A stretch of DNA of 64,000 nucleotides from Nitratireductor indicus C115 (GTDB lineage Bacteria; Pseudomonadota; Alphaproteobacteria; Rhizobiales; Rhizobiaceae): NCBI RefSeq assembly GCF_000300515.1, contig NZ_AMSI01000001.1, positions 372,001-436,000 on the forward strand, given 5' to 3'. Below are positions 42,197-51,291 of the stretch, piece after piece. The notes beneath the pieces were generated by a model, which saw nothing but the letters and a program-made list of their open reading frames with translations, ran no database searches and was not told the origin of the DNA. Each line of letters begins with the position of its first letter. The stretch's first letter is position 1. The translations under genes were made by a program, and so were the position numbers.

Positions 42197-43423
42197 TTGA
42201 GAAAACTGGCTATTTCCATGGCGCTTCTGGCGCTCGGCAGCATGTCGGCCTTTGCCGGAGGTTCCGCCCCCGATCCTTCCGACTGGGACGCTGTGGTCGA
42301 GAAGGCGCGTGGCGAAACGGTCTATTTCAACGCATGGGGCGGTTCGCAGAACATCAATGCCTATATCGAATGGGCTGGCGAGAAGCTGAAAGAGCGTTAT
42401 GGCGTCATGCTCAGGCACGTGAAGCTCGACGATACGGCCAATGCCGTCGCCAGCGTCGTTGCGGAAAAGGCAGCGGGACGCAATGAAGGCGGCACCATCG
42501 ACCTGATCTGGATCAACGGCGAGAACTTCGCCGCGATGAAGCGGCAGGGCCTCCTGATGACGCCAGGCTGGGCGGAAAAACTGCCGAACTTCGCCTATGC
42601 CGATGTTGAGAACAAGCCGACCATCCGCACGGATTTCACCATCCCTGTCGAAGGGCTGGAAAGCCCCTGGGGGATGGCGAAGCTGGTTTTCTTCTACGAT
42701 TCCGCCCGCACGCAAGCGGCGGCCTTGCCGAAGGACGCCGACGGACTGCTTGATTGGGCGCGCCAGAACCCTGGCCGTTTCTCCTATCCGCAACCGCCGG
42801 ATTTCATCGGTTCGTCCTTCCTGAAACAGGTTCTGGCCGAAAAGATCGCCGATCCCGCGCTGCTCCAGAAGCCGGTGGAGGAGGCTGATTTCGAAGAGGT
42901 TACGAAACCGCTCTTTGCGTATCTCGACGAGTTGAACCCGCTGATGTGGCGCTCGGGCCGCGCCTTCCCGCAGAACTATCCGGCCATGAAGCAGCTTCTG
43001 GCGGATTCGGAGGTCGACATCATTTTTGCCTTCAATCCGGCGGAGGCATCGAGCGCCATCGCCAATGGCGAGCTTCCTGGCACGGTACGGTCCTTCACCT
43101 TTCCGGGCGGAACGCTGGCCAACACCCACTTTCTGACCATTCCATACAATGCGCCGGCCAAGGCGGGTGCGCTGGTCACCGCTAATTTCCTCCTGTCGCC
43201 GGAAGCGCAGGCGCGCAAGGAAGATCCGGCCATCTGGGGAGATCCGACGGTGCTGGCGCTCGACAAGCTCGACCCGGGTGATCGCGCGCGGTTCGATGTG
43301 ATCGATCTCGGTGTGGCGACGCTGCGCCCCGATGAATTGGGCCCGGCGCTGGATGAACCACATCCAAGCTGGATGGAGCGCATCGAAACGGAATGGAAAC
43401 GTCGTTACGGAGTGGCGAACTAG
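42197..43423 (+). CDS. ynjB: ABC transporter substrate-binding protein, YnjB type
   Basis: Periplasmic binding protein of 408 residues with a signal peptide (MRKLAISMALLALGSMSAFAGG). It belongs to the YnjB group of class II binding proteins: ETVYFNAWGGSQNINAYIEWAGEKLKERYGV, GTIDLIWINGENFAAMKRQGLL and FAFNPAEASSAIANGELP are characteristic. The first codon is TTG, supported by GGGAGG at good spacing. It is followed by the permease and ATPase of the same system. The substrate of YnjBCD importers is not settled; the neighbouring phosphonate genes do not by themselves imply a phosphonate substrate. Confidence 0.9.
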   Translation: MRKLAISMALLALGSMSAFAGGSAPDPSDWDAVVEKARGETVYFNAWGGSQNINAYIEWAGEKLKERYGVMLRHVKLDDTANAVASVVAEKAAGRNEGGTIDLIWINGENFAAMKRQGLLMTPGWAEKLPNFAYADVENKPTIRTDFTIPVEGLESPWGMAKLVFFYDSARTQAAALPKDADGLLDWARQNPGRFSYPQPPDFIGSSFLKQVLAEKIADPALLQKPVEEADFEEVTKPLFAYLDELNPLMWRSGRAFPQNYPAMKQLLADSEVDIIFAFNPAEASSAIANGELPGTVRSFTFPGGTLANTHFLTIPYNAPAKAGALVTANFLLSPEAQARKEDPAIWGDPTVLALDKLDPGDRARFDVIDLGVATLRPDELGPALDEPHPSWMERIETEWKRRYGVAN

Positions 43424-43543
43424 ACAGGATGATGGGAGCGTCATGCGGCCGGCGCATGAGGGGCGGGCATCGAGACAGAACTGGAAAAGCGCCCGCATGA
43501 CATTCCCGCTCCCGCATCCCGTCCCGACCGGAACCGCAGCCCC

Positions 43544-45223
43544 ATGCTGACCCGCCTCGGCCCCGTGCTCGCAATAGGTCTCCTGACCCTGCCGGTCGCC
43601 TTCGGCCTCGCAGGCACCGTGTTGCCGGCCTTCGGCTATCTCCCGGCTCTGGGAGGAAAGCATTTCAGCCTCGATCCCTTCGCGGTGCTTGCCACCGAGC
43701 CGGCGCTGTTCGCATCGGCGGGTATGAGCCTGGTTGCCGGGCTGGGCACGGCACTGGTTTCGCTCACCGTCGTCATGCTGTTCACCGCCGCCTGGGTCGG
43801 AACGCCGGCCTTCCGGCGGATGGAACGATTGCTTTCGCCTCTTCTGTCGGTGCCGCATGCGGCTGCGGCCTTCGCGCTCGCCTTCCTGATTGCGCCCTCG
43901 GGACTGGTCGCCCGCATCGTCTCGCCGGAATTGACCGGTTGGCAGCGTCCGCCCGACATTCTGATCGTCAACGACCCGATGGGGCTGTCGATGATGGCAG
44001 GGCTGGTGGTGAAGGAAATCCCCTTCCTGCTCCTGATGACGCTCGCAGCCCTGCCGCAGGCAAGGCCCGTGCGCACGCGCGCGCTTGTCGCCTCCATGGG
44101 CTATGGGCGTGTGGCGGGCTTCGTCTTCGGCCTGTGGCCGGTTATCTATCCGCAAATCCGCCTGCCGGTTTTCGCTGTGATCGCCTTCGCCTCCTCGGTG
44201 GTGGATGTCGCCGCCATCCTTGGCCCAACGGCACCGGCACCGCTTGCCGTCCGACTGGTCGGATGGATGAGCGACCCCGATCTTTCCATGCGCTTTCTGG
44301 CATCCGCCGGAGCGCTGCTTCAACTCGTCGTCACAGCGCTTGCGATCGCCATCTGGATCGGGCTCGAAAAGGCGGCGACCGGCTTGCGGGATCGGTTCGC
44401 CTTCGCAGGTGTCCGCTTGCGGTGCGATGGCATGGTGAGGGCCGGCGCGCTGGCAATGATGCTGACTTCGGCAGCGATCATCTTTGCAGGCCTTGCCGCA
44501 CTCGCGCTGTGGTCGGTTGCAGGTCTCTGGCCGTTTCCCGATGCGATGCCTGCCTCTTACAGCCTCAGGACCTGGATGCGTGCCCTGCCGCAATTGCGCG
44601 ATCCCATGCTGACGACGCTTGCCGCCGCTTTTGCATCGAGCGCCGTGGCGGTCGTCATCGCAATCCTGTGCCTCGCGCACGAGGATCGCATGGGGCATGC
44701 GCCGGGACGGTGGGCCTTCTCGCTGATCTACCTGCCGTTGCTGGTGCCGCAGGTGGCATTTTTGTTCGGCCTTCAGCTTCTGTTCGTGCTGGCAGGCGTG
44801 GAGGCGACCATGCCGGCATTGATGCTCGCTCATCTCGTCTTCGTGCTGCCCTATGCCTATCTCGGCCTGAAAGACCCATGGCGCGCCTTCGACCGGCGCT
44901 ACGATCAGCTTGCGGCGGGTCTTGGCAAACGCGCCTGGCTGCGTTTTCTTCACATTCGCCTGCCCATGCTGGCGCGCCCGATTTTGGCTGTCATGGCGGT
45001 CGGCTTCGCTGTGTCGGTCGGGCTATATCTGCCCACGGTCCTGATCGGGGCGGGGCGCCTCACCACTGTCACAACCGAGGCCGTGGCGCTTGCCTCAGGC
45101 GGCAATCGCAGGGTCATCGGCGTCTACGCCTTCATGCAGATGTTTTTGCCGGTACTCGGCTTTGCCGTTGCCACGCTCGTGCCGGCACTGATATTCCGGC
45201 GCTTCCGCGACATGCAGTATTGA
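43544..45223 (+). CDS. ynjC: ABC transporter permease, YnjC type (two fused halves)
   Basis: Permease of 559 residues with about twelve membrane segments made of two homologous halves. The first half has LLSVPHAAAAFALAFLIAPSG and the coupling loop ALVASMGYGRVAGFVFGLWPVIYPQIRLPV. The second has VVPQVAFLFGLQLL-like LLVPQVAFLFGLQLLFVL and the coupling loop QLAAGLGKRAWLRFLHIRLPMLARPILAV. The fusion means one polypeptide forms the whole channel, as in ThiP and other putrescine/thiamine-like systems. Its TGA overlaps a TTG of the ATPase gene. Confidence 0.88.
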   Translation: MLTRLGPVLAIGLLTLPVAFGLAGTVLPAFGYLPALGGKHFSLDPFAVLATEPALFASAGMSLVAGLGTALVSLTVVMLFTAAWVGTPAFRRMERLLSPLLSVPHAAAAFALAFLIAPSGLVARIVSPELTGWQRPPDILIVNDPMGLSMMAGLVVKEIPFLLLMTLAALPQARPVRTRALVASMGYGRVAGFVFGLWPVIYPQIRLPVFAVIAFASSVVDVAAILGPTAPAPLAVRLVGWMSDPDLSMRFLASAGALLQLVVTALAIAIWIGLEKAATGLRDRFAFAGVRLRCDGMVRAGALAMMLTSAAIIFAGLAALALWSVAGLWPFPDAMPASYSLRTWMRALPQLRDPMLTTLAAAFASSAVAVVIAILCLAHEDRMGHAPGRWAFSLIYLPLLVPQVAFLFGLQLLFVLAGVEATMPALMLAHLVFVLPYAYLGLKDPWRAFDRRYDQLAAGLGKRAWLRFLHIRLPMLARPILAVMAVGFAVSVGLYLPTVLIGAGRLTTVTTEAVALASGGNRRVIGVYAFMQMFLPVLGFAVATLVPALIFRRFRDMQY

Positions 45224-45234
45224 TCGGACGAAAT

Positions 45235-45882
45235 GTGAAGGATGCCGGCCTTTTCATCGACGGGGTAAGGATCGCGCTTGCGGGCCGCGAGATCGTGTCG
45301 CTCACGCGCCATGTGGCGCCGGGCGCGGTGCTGACCGTCATGGGACCGTCGGGCGCGGGGAAGTCGACGCTGCTTGCCTTCATCGGCGGGTTTCTCGATC
45401 CGGTGTTCAGCGCCTCTGGCCGGTTCTTTATCGACGGGCAAGATATCTCCGCCCTGCCGGCCGAGGAGCGCCATATGGGCATTCTGTTCCAGGACCCGTT
45501 GCTCTTTCCGCATATGAGCGTCGGGGGCAATCTTCTCTTCGCCCTGCCGGCGGCAATTCGCGGGCGCACCGCGCGCAAACGTCAGGTGGAGGAGGCGCTG
45601 CAAGGCGTCGACCTCGAAGGTATGGAAGCGCGCGATCCCGCGACGCTTTCGGGAGGGCAGAAGGCGCGTGTCGCGCTCGCCCGTGTTCTCGCTGCTCATC
45701 CGCGCGCTCTGCTTCTGGACGAGCCGTTCTCAAAGCTCGACGCTGCGCTGCGCCAGCAGATGCGCGAGCTGGTTTTTGCCAAGGCCCGTGAAAGAGGCCT
45801 GCCGGTACTCCTCGTCACCCATGATGAGGCGGATGCGGCAGCCGCGGGCGGCGACATCGTGACCATTGGCGGGACGGAATGA
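45235..45882 (+). CDS. ynjD: ABC transporter ATP-binding protein, YnjD type
   Basis: ABC ATPase of 215 residues with Walker [18 protein letters not shown] (about residue 40), Q-loop MGILFQDPLLFPHMSVGGNL, signature LSGGQKARVALARVL, Walker B LLLDEPFSKLDAALRQQMR and switch histidine LVTHDEADAA. The start is uncertain: GTG at 45235 gives MKDAGLFIDGVRIAL, which fits the family length; TTG at 45220 overlaps the permease stop and would add five residues. It completes the YnjBCD importer. Its stop overlaps the hrpB ATG, although hrpB is functionally unrelated. Confidence 0.88.
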   Translation: MKDAGLFIDGVRIALAGREIVSLTRHVAPGAVLTVMGPSGAGKSTLLAFIGGFLDPVFSASGRFFIDGQDISALPAEERHMGILFQDPLLFPHMSVGGNLLFALPAAIRGRTARKRQVEEALQGVDLEGMEARDPATLSGGQKARVALARVLAAHPRALLLDEPFSKLDAALRQQMRELVFAKARERGLPVLLVTHDEADAAAAGGDIVTIGGTE

Positions 45883-48335
45883 GCAGGGAACTGCCGCACC
45901 TTCCTGTCACGGAGGTCCTGCCGGTCCTGCAACGGGCGCTGGAGGAAAGGGGCAAGGCTGTCCTTGTGGCGCCGCCCGGCGCGGGCAAGACGACGCTTGT
46001 GCCGCTGGCCTTGCTCGATGCGGACTGGGCATCCACCGGGCGCATCGTGCTTCTGGAGCCGCGTCGGCTTGCCGCGCGCGCGGCTGCACGCCGCATGGCG
46101 GCTCTTCTCGGCGAGGAGCCGGGCGAGACGGTGGGCTACGCCATGCGCATGGAGCGCCGCCTGTCGCCGCGAACGCGCATCCTCGTCGTCACCGAGGGCG
46201 TTCTCGCCCGCATGATCGTCGAGGACCCGGAGCTTTCGGGCATCTCGGCGGTGCTGTTCGACGAGTTCCACGAGCGTTCGCTGGACGGCGATTTCGCGCT
46301 GGCGCTGGCGCTCGATGCACAGGCCGCGCTGCGACCCGATCTCAGGCTTCTTGTCATGTCGGCAACACTTGATGGCGCTCGGGTCGCGTCGCTTCTGGGT
46401 GATGCACCGGTGATAGAAAGCGAAGGCCGCAGTTTCCCCGTCGAGACGCGCTATCGGGAGCGCCCGGCGCAGGAACCCATCGAGGATGCGATGGCGCGCG
46501 CCATCCGCGAGGTTCTCGCCGAGGAAGAGGGCAGTGTGCTTGCTTTCCTGCCCGGCCAGCGCGAGATCGAACGCACCGCCGAGCGCCTTGCAGATCGCCT
46601 GCCGAAGGACGTCGACATCACGCCGCTCTATGGCGGTCTCGAGGGCAAGGCGCAGGATGCTGCCATCCGTCCGCCGGCTACGGGACGGCGCAAGGTGGTT
46701 CTCGCGACGGCCATTGCCGAAACGTCCGTCACCATTGATGGGGTGCGCGTCGTGATCGACAGCGGTCTGTCGCGCCTGCCGAAGTTCGAGCCGGCGACGG
46801 GTCTGACGCGGCTGGAGACGGTGCGCGTCTCGCGCGCTTCAGCCGATCAGCGCGCCGGCCGCGCGGGGCGCACAGCGCCCGGCATCGCTTTGCGTCTGTG
46901 GCGGGCCGAGCAGACGGCGGCCTTGCCTGCTTTCACTCCGCCGGAAATTCTCGATGCGGACCTTTCCGGCCTGCTTCTCGATTGCGCAGCCTTCGGTGTC
47001 GCCGATCCGGCAAGCCTTGCCTTTCTCGACCCGCCGCCGCCTGCGGCCCTTGCCGAAGCGCGGGCACTTCTGGCACGGCTTGGCGCGCTCGACGGAACGG
47101 GCCGCCTGACGCCGGAGGGGGCTGCCATGCGCAAGCTCGCTCTGCCGGTACGGCTTGCGCATATGGTGTCGGTAGCGGCACGGCGCGGCCATGGCCAGGC
47201 GGCCGCCGATCTGGCGGTTCTCCTCTCCGAGCGTGGCCTGGGTGGGAATGCCGTTGATCTGGACGAGCGCCTGCAACGCTTTCGCAGGGAGCGTGGCACG
47301 CGTGCCGAGCAGGCGCGCTCATTGGCGATCCGTCTGGCGAAATCCGCCGGCGGCGACAGGGGCGCATCCGTCCCGCAGGCCGGAGCGCTTTTGATCCATG
47401 CGTGGCCCGATCGCGTTGCCAAGGCGCGGGGGGCATTCGGTCGTTTTGTGCTTGCCAACGGGCGCGGCGGTGTTCTGGCAGCGGAGGAGCGCCTTGCCGG
47501 TGCAGCCTATCTCGTGGTGGCCGATTTGCAGGGCCGGGCGGAGAACGCCCGCATCGCGTCGGCTGCGGCAATCGCTGAAGAAGAGATATTCGGCGCATTG
47601 GGCGACGATATCGAGGAGAGTATCGAAAGCGGATTCGACCGTGAGCGCGGTTCGTTGCGCCAGCGTAAGGTGCGTCGGCTGGGCGCCATCGTTTTTTCCA
47701 CGCAGGCCATGCCGTCCCCGTCCGGCGTGGAGGCCGACCGGGCGCTTGTCGAGGCGGTGCGCGCTAACGGGCTCTCGCTTTTGCCTTGGGACAAGGAGAC
47801 GGAGGCTTTGCGCGGTCGCCTCGGCTGGCTGCACCATGCCAAGGGCAAACCCTGGCCCGATATGAGCGACGAGGCGCTGACTGCGCATCTGGAAGACTGG
47901 CTGCAACCGTTCCTCACTGGTGAAAGCAGCCTTGCGAAGCTGAAACCGACATCCCTGCGCGAAGGGCTGGTTTCGCTGGTGCCGCATGAATATCAGCGCC
48001 GGCTGAAGACATTCGCGCCCACTCATTACGACGCCCCCTCGGGAAGCCATGTGCCGATCCGCTACGAGGCGGAGGGGCCTGTTCTCGCCATCCGCGTGCA
48101 GGAGCTTTTTGGCTTGAAGACACATCCCTCCATCGCCGAGGGCATTCCGCTGAAGCTTGAGCTGTTGTCGCCTGCACACCGTCCCATCCAGACGACGCTC
48201 GACCTGCCGGGCTTCTGGGCGGGCTCATGGGCCGATGTGCGCGCCGACATGCGCGGCCGCTATCCCAAGCATGTCTGGCCGGACGATCCGGCCAACGCTG
48301 CCGCCACGCACCGCGCCAAACCGCGAGGCACTTGA
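45879..48335 (+). CDS. hrpB: ATP-dependent helicase HrpB
   Basis: DEAH-box helicase of 818 residues. It has motif I APPGAGKTTLVPLALL (about 31-46), motif Ia LEPRRLAARAAARRMA, motif II DEFHERSLDGD (about 128; DEFH rather than DEAH, normal for HrpB), motif III MSATLDG, motif V TAIAETSVTIDGVRVVIDSG and motif VI QRAGRAGRTAPG. The C-terminal HrpB domain ends near PKHVWPDDPANA. Its cellular role in bacteria is not well defined and is probably in RNA metabolism. In rhizobia it often lies just before actS/actR, as here. Confidence 0.95.
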   Translation: MSRELPHLPVTEVLPVLQRALEERGKAVLVAPPGAGKTTLVPLALLDADWASTGRIVLLEPRRLAARAAARRMAALLGEEPGETVGYAMRMERRLSPRTRILVVTEGVLARMIVEDPELSGISAVLFDEFHERSLDGDFALALALDAQAALRPDLRLLVMSATLDGARVASLLGDAPVIESEGRSFPVETRYRERPAQEPIEDAMARAIREVLAEEEGSVLAFLPGQREIERTAERLADRLPKDVDITPLYGGLEGKAQDAAIRPPATGRRKVVLATAIAETSVTIDGVRVVIDSGLSRLPKFEPATGLTRLETVRVSRASADQRAGRAGRTAPGIALRLWRAEQTAALPAFTPPEILDADLSGLLLDCAAFGVADPASLAFLDPPPPAALAEARALLARLGALDGTGRLTPEGAAMRKLALPVRLAHMVSVAARRGHGQAAADLAVLLSERGLGGNAVDLDERLQRFRRERGTRAEQARSLAIRLAKSAGGDRGASVPQAGALLIHAWPDRVAKARGAFGRFVLANGRGGVLAAEERLAGAAYLVVADLQGRAENARIASAAAIAEEEIFGALGDDIEESIESGFDRERGSLRQRKVRRLGAIVFSTQAMPSPSGVEADRALVEAVRANGLSLLPWDKETEALRGRLGWLHHAKGKPWPDMSDEALTAHLEDWLQPFLTGESSLAKLKPTSLREGLVSLVPHEYQRRLKTFAPTHYDAPSGSHVPIRYEAEGPVLAIRVQELFGLKTHPSIAEGIPLKLELLSPAHRPIQTTLDLPGFWAGSWADVRADMRGRYPKHVWPDDPANAAATHRAKPRGT

Positions 48336-48439
48336 AGAGCTCAACGCTCTTGCCGACAGACTATTGAGCCATGATGATCGCTCAAAACATGCGGCAAATA
48401 AATTCTTGGAGGAACGGGAGACTTCCCGCATAAGGCGGC

Positions 48440-49789
48440 ATGCTTGAAGATATCAGGGCCCATGACACGAGCCACGGCCTCAGGCTCAATACGCTGATCA
48501 AGCTGCGCTGGCTCGCCATTATCGGGCAGAGCGCCGCAGTGATCGTCGTCGCCTACGGGCTCGATTTTCCACTCCCGGTCGGCCTGTGCTTTGCGCTGAT
48601 CGCGGCATCGGCCTGGCTCAACGTGCATCTTGCATTGCGGTTTTCCGCAGCCCACCGTCTGCCACCGCTGGCAGCTCTGGGCATTCTGACCTTCGATGCT
48701 TTCCAGCTTTCGGGCCTGCTTTACATGACCGGCGGGCTGACCAACCCCTTCGCTCTTTTGATGACGGTGCCCGTGGTCATTTCGGCTACCTCCCTGCCAT
48801 TGCGATGGACTGCGCTTCTGGGGTTTCTGGTCGTCGCGCTGGCGACGGCGCTCGCCGTCTTCCACCGCCCGCTCCCATGGTTCCCGGGAACGGAGCTCGT
48901 CATGCCGCTCATCTATGTGATCGGCATGTGGCTCGCCATCGTTTCGAGCATCGCCTTTACCGGCGTCTATGCCTATCGCGTCGCAGAGGAGGCAAGGCTT
49001 CTGGCGAACGCGCTCGCCGCGACCGAGCTCGTCCTGCAACGCGAGCAGCATATTTCCGCGCTTGATGGACTTGCCGCCGCCGCCGCGCATGAACTCGGCA
49101 CGCCGCTGGCGACAATTGCGCTGGTGGCACGCGAGATGGAGCGCGCCCTCGGCAATGACGAACGCTTCCGCGAAGACGTCACGCTGCTGCGCACGCAAAG
49201 CGAGCGCTGCCGTGAAATCCTGCGTCAGCTCACGAGCCTGTCGACAGAAGGCGAAGCGCATATGGCGCGGTTGCCCTTCACCTCGCTGATTGAGGAAACA
49301 GTGGCGCCGCATCGCGATTTCGGCATCGATATCCGTTTCGAGCCAGGCATCACGCAGGGGTCGGAGCCAGTCGGGCGTCGCAATCCCGGCGTGCTTTACG
49401 GGCTTGGCAATTTGGTCGAGAACGCGGTCGACTTCGCGCGCGAGACGGTCACCATCAGATGGCATTGGAATGATGACGAAATCGGACTTCTGGTGATCGA
49501 CGACGGTCTGGGCTTCCCTGTCGAAATTCTCGACCGGATCGGTGAACCCTACATGTCGAAGCGCGGTGCCGCAGCCAGCAGTGGCGGCGGATTGGGGCTT
49601 GGCCTCTTCATCGCCAAAACGCTTCTGGAGCGGTCCGGCGCGACGATCCGCTTCGGCAATCTCGCCGAAAAGGGCAAGGGCGCTTTTGCCGAGGTCACAT
49701 GGCCGAGATCGGTATTCGTTGTGCAGGGGCCCGCCCTGGAAGATGAGATCAAAACTCCTAAATTGGAAAAGCCGACGAATATAGGTTAG
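48440..49789 (+). CDS. actS: redox sensor histidine kinase ActS (RegB/PrrB family)
   Basis: Kinase of 449 residues with six N-terminal membrane segments (about 20-180). The quinone-sensing loop motif GGLTNPF stands at about residues 97-103, as in RegB. The H-box AAAAHELGTPLATIAL holds the phosphorylated histidine (about 217). A cysteine in SERCREILRQL (about 256) matches the redox-active cysteine of RegB. The ATPase domain has NLVENAVDFA, DDGLGFP and GGGLGLGLFIAKTLLER. ActS controls carbon, nitrogen and redox genes and acid tolerance through ActR. AAGGCGGC stands before the ATG. The response regulator follows in the same direction with a 38-nt gap. Confidence 0.94.
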   Translation: MLEDIRAHDTSHGLRLNTLIKLRWLAIIGQSAAVIVVAYGLDFPLPVGLCFALIAASAWLNVHLALRFSAAHRLPPLAALGILTFDAFQLSGLLYMTGGLTNPFALLMTVPVVISATSLPLRWTALLGFLVVALATALAVFHRPLPWFPGTELVMPLIYVIGMWLAIVSSIAFTGVYAYRVAEEARLLANALAATELVLQREQHISALDGLAAAAAHELGTPLATIALVAREMERALGNDERFREDVTLLRTQSERCREILRQLTSLSTEGEAHMARLPFTSLIEETVAPHRDFGIDIRFEPGITQGSEPVGRRNPGVLYGLGNLVENAVDFARETVTIRWHWNDDEIGLLVIDDGLGFPVEILDRIGEPYMSKRGAAASSGGGLGLGLFIAKTLLERSGATIRFGNLAEKGKGAFAEVTWPRSVFVVQGPALEDEIKTPKLEKPTNIG

Positions 49790-49827
49790 AAACATTCCAG
49801 GATGACAACGTGCTGAACGTGCTCGAT

Positions 49828-50394
49828 ATGACGAATGATACCGTGGAAGACCCCGAGACCCTTCTGGGTGAAGATCGCTCGCTTCTGATCGTCGATGATG
49901 ACAAGCCTTTCCTGACCCGTCTCGCGCGCGCCATGGAAAGCCGCGGGTTCACGGTCGGCACGGCTGAATCCGTCGAGGAGGCCGTAGCCAGCGTCAAGTC
50001 GGCGCCGCCCGCCTTTGCCGTGATCGACATGCGCCTTGCCGATGGTAATGGTCTGGATGTGGTCGCAGTCATCCGCGAAAAGCGCAAGGATGCGCGCACG
50101 GTCATTCTGACGGGTTACGGTAATATCGCCACTGCCGTGACGGCAGTGAAGCTCGGCGCTGTCGATTATCTGGCCAAGCCTGCCGATGCCGACGATATCT
50201 TTTCCGCGCTCACCCGCCAGGCAGGCGAGAAGGTGGCGCCGCCCGAAAATCCCATGTCTGCCGACAGGGTTCGGTGGGAACACATCCAGCGTGTTTACGA
50301 GATGTGCGACCGCAATGTCTCGGAGACCGCCCGCCGCCTCAACATGCATCGCAGGACCCTGCAACGCATTCTTGCCAAGCGCGCACCCCGTTAA
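49828..50394 (+). CDS. actR: response regulator ActR (RegA/PrrA family)
   Basis: Regulator of 188 residues. The receiver domain has LLIVDDDKPF, the phospho-acceptor aspartate in AVIDMRLADGNGLD (about residue 67), the switch threonine in VILTGYGNIATAV and lysine in LAKPADADD. A proline-containing linker (APPENPM) leads to a Fis-type helix-turn-helix (RVRWEHIQRVYEMCDRNVSETARRLNMHRRTLQRILAKRAPR) that is nearly invariant in RegA/ActR. The ATG at 49828 gives the usual length; GTG at 49810 is an alternative with AGGA upstream. Partner of ActS. Confidence 0.95.
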   Translation: MTNDTVEDPETLLGEDRSLLIVDDDKPFLTRLARAMESRGFTVGTAESVEEAVASVKSAPPAFAVIDMRLADGNGLDVVAVIREKRKDARTVILTGYGNIATAVTAVKLGAVDYLAKPADADDIFSALTRQAGEKVAPPENPMSADRVRWEHIQRVYEMCDRNVSETARRLNMHRRTLQRILAKRAPR

Positions 50395-50440
50395 AGCATT
50401 TTGCGGCCAGATGGTAACATCTGAGGTCTGCATGAATGGG
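50395..50440 (+). repeat. intergenic palindromic repeat, copy A
   Basis: Begins directly after the actR stop. It contains the hairpin CAGATG-GTAA-CATCTG and is alignable over 43 nt with the element at 61880-61922 (33 identical positions). The A-T pair in the stem here is a G-C pair there, a compensating change that keeps the stem. The remaining 200 nt to the next gene show nothing else that I can support. Confidence 0.6.
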
Positions 50441-50643
50441 GAGAGCAAGGAGCTGGAGCGGTTGCAGGCAGGTGAAATCGCCTGACGTCCGCCAGCGGCT
50501 CCGGCGCGTTTTCGGAAATTAAAGGACCGGCATTTTCTGATCGTGCTTCCGGCACGCATCAGTTTATGGACAAGCGCGAATGAGGGCGTTAAAAGTGCGG
50601 AACAGGTATTTTTTCCTGTTTCAACTCCGGAAGGAAACCCGCC

Positions 50644-51291
50644 GTGCTTTCGCACCAGAAGGTCTGGGCAGCCATAGACGCGCTGGCTGAGCGTCATTCG
50701 CTTTCGGCCTCTGGTCTGGCTCGGAAGGCGGGGTTGGATTCGACCGCGTTCAACAAGTCCAAGCGGCGTTCCGCCGATGGGCGTCCGCGCTGGCCTTCAA
50801 CGGAATCGATCTCCAAGATCATGGACGCGACCGGCACGTCGCTCGCCGATTTCATCGGCCTTGTGCAGAGGCTGGGTCGCCCGTCGGATGCCTATCCGCA
50901 ACCACCGTCAAGCGTGCCCTTGATCGGTTTTGCACAGGCCGGCGCGGGTGGCTTCTTCGACGATGCCGGGTTTCCCGCAGGGCAGGGCTGGGAACATGTC
51001 GATCTGCCCGCCGCTGCGGCCGATGGAACCTATGCATTGCAGGTTCAGGGCGAATCCATGATGCCGCTCTATCGCAATGGCGACACGCTGATTGTCGATC
51101 CGTCCGCCCGGTTGCGGCAAGGGGATCGTGTGGTGGTGAAGACAGCCGATGGCGAGGTGATGGCAAAGGTGCTCCAGCGTCAAAGCCGCGAAGAGGTGGA
51201 GCTTCTTTCGCTCAATCCCGAACACCCGAACCGTGTTTTTACCAGGCAGGAGGTCGAATGGATCGCGCGCATCGTCTGGGCGAGCCAGTAG
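50644..51291 (+). CDS. S24-family (LexA/CI-like) helix-turn-helix repressor
   Basis: Protein of 215 residues starting at GTG with GGAAGGAAA ahead of it. The N-terminal helix-turn-helix (VWAAIDALAERHSLSASGLARKAGLDSTAFNKSKRR...WPSTESISKIMDATGTSLADFIGL, about 1-75) is of the XRE type. The C-terminal peptidase S24 domain has a candidate Ala-Gly cleavage site in GFAQAGAGG (about 98-103), the nucleophilic serine in LQVQGESMMPLYRNGD (about 138) and the general-base lysine in GEVMAKVL (about 175). The complete serine-lysine pair makes RecA-independent or RecA-stimulated self-cleavage possible. It is chromosomal in style, with no phage genes around. Targets are unknown. Confidence 0.86.
   Translation: MLSHQKVWAAIDALAERHSLSASGLARKAGLDSTAFNKSKRRSADGRPRWPSTESISKIMDATGTSLADFIGLVQRLGRPSDAYPQPPSSVPLIGFAQAGAGGFFDDAGFPAGQGWEHVDLPAAAADGTYALQVQGESMMPLYRNGDTLIVDPSARLRQGDRVVVKTADGEVMAKVLQRQSREEVELLSLNPEHPNRVFTRQEVEWIARIVWASQ

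Noticed and set aside
42086-44953. 955-codon open frame on the minus strand opposite ynjB and ynjC
   Set aside because: The plus strand encodes a recognisable binding protein and permease; the antisense product is His/Arg/Gln-rich without domains.
43939-45219. N-terminal extension of the YnjD ATPase frame
   Set aside because: The frame is open through the permease gene, but the ABC domain starts near 45235 and the extension reads as an out-of-frame permease.
50644-51291. S24/LexA-like repressor as a prophage marker
   Set aside because: No integrase, attachment site or phage genes surround it; neighbours are normal chromosomal genes.
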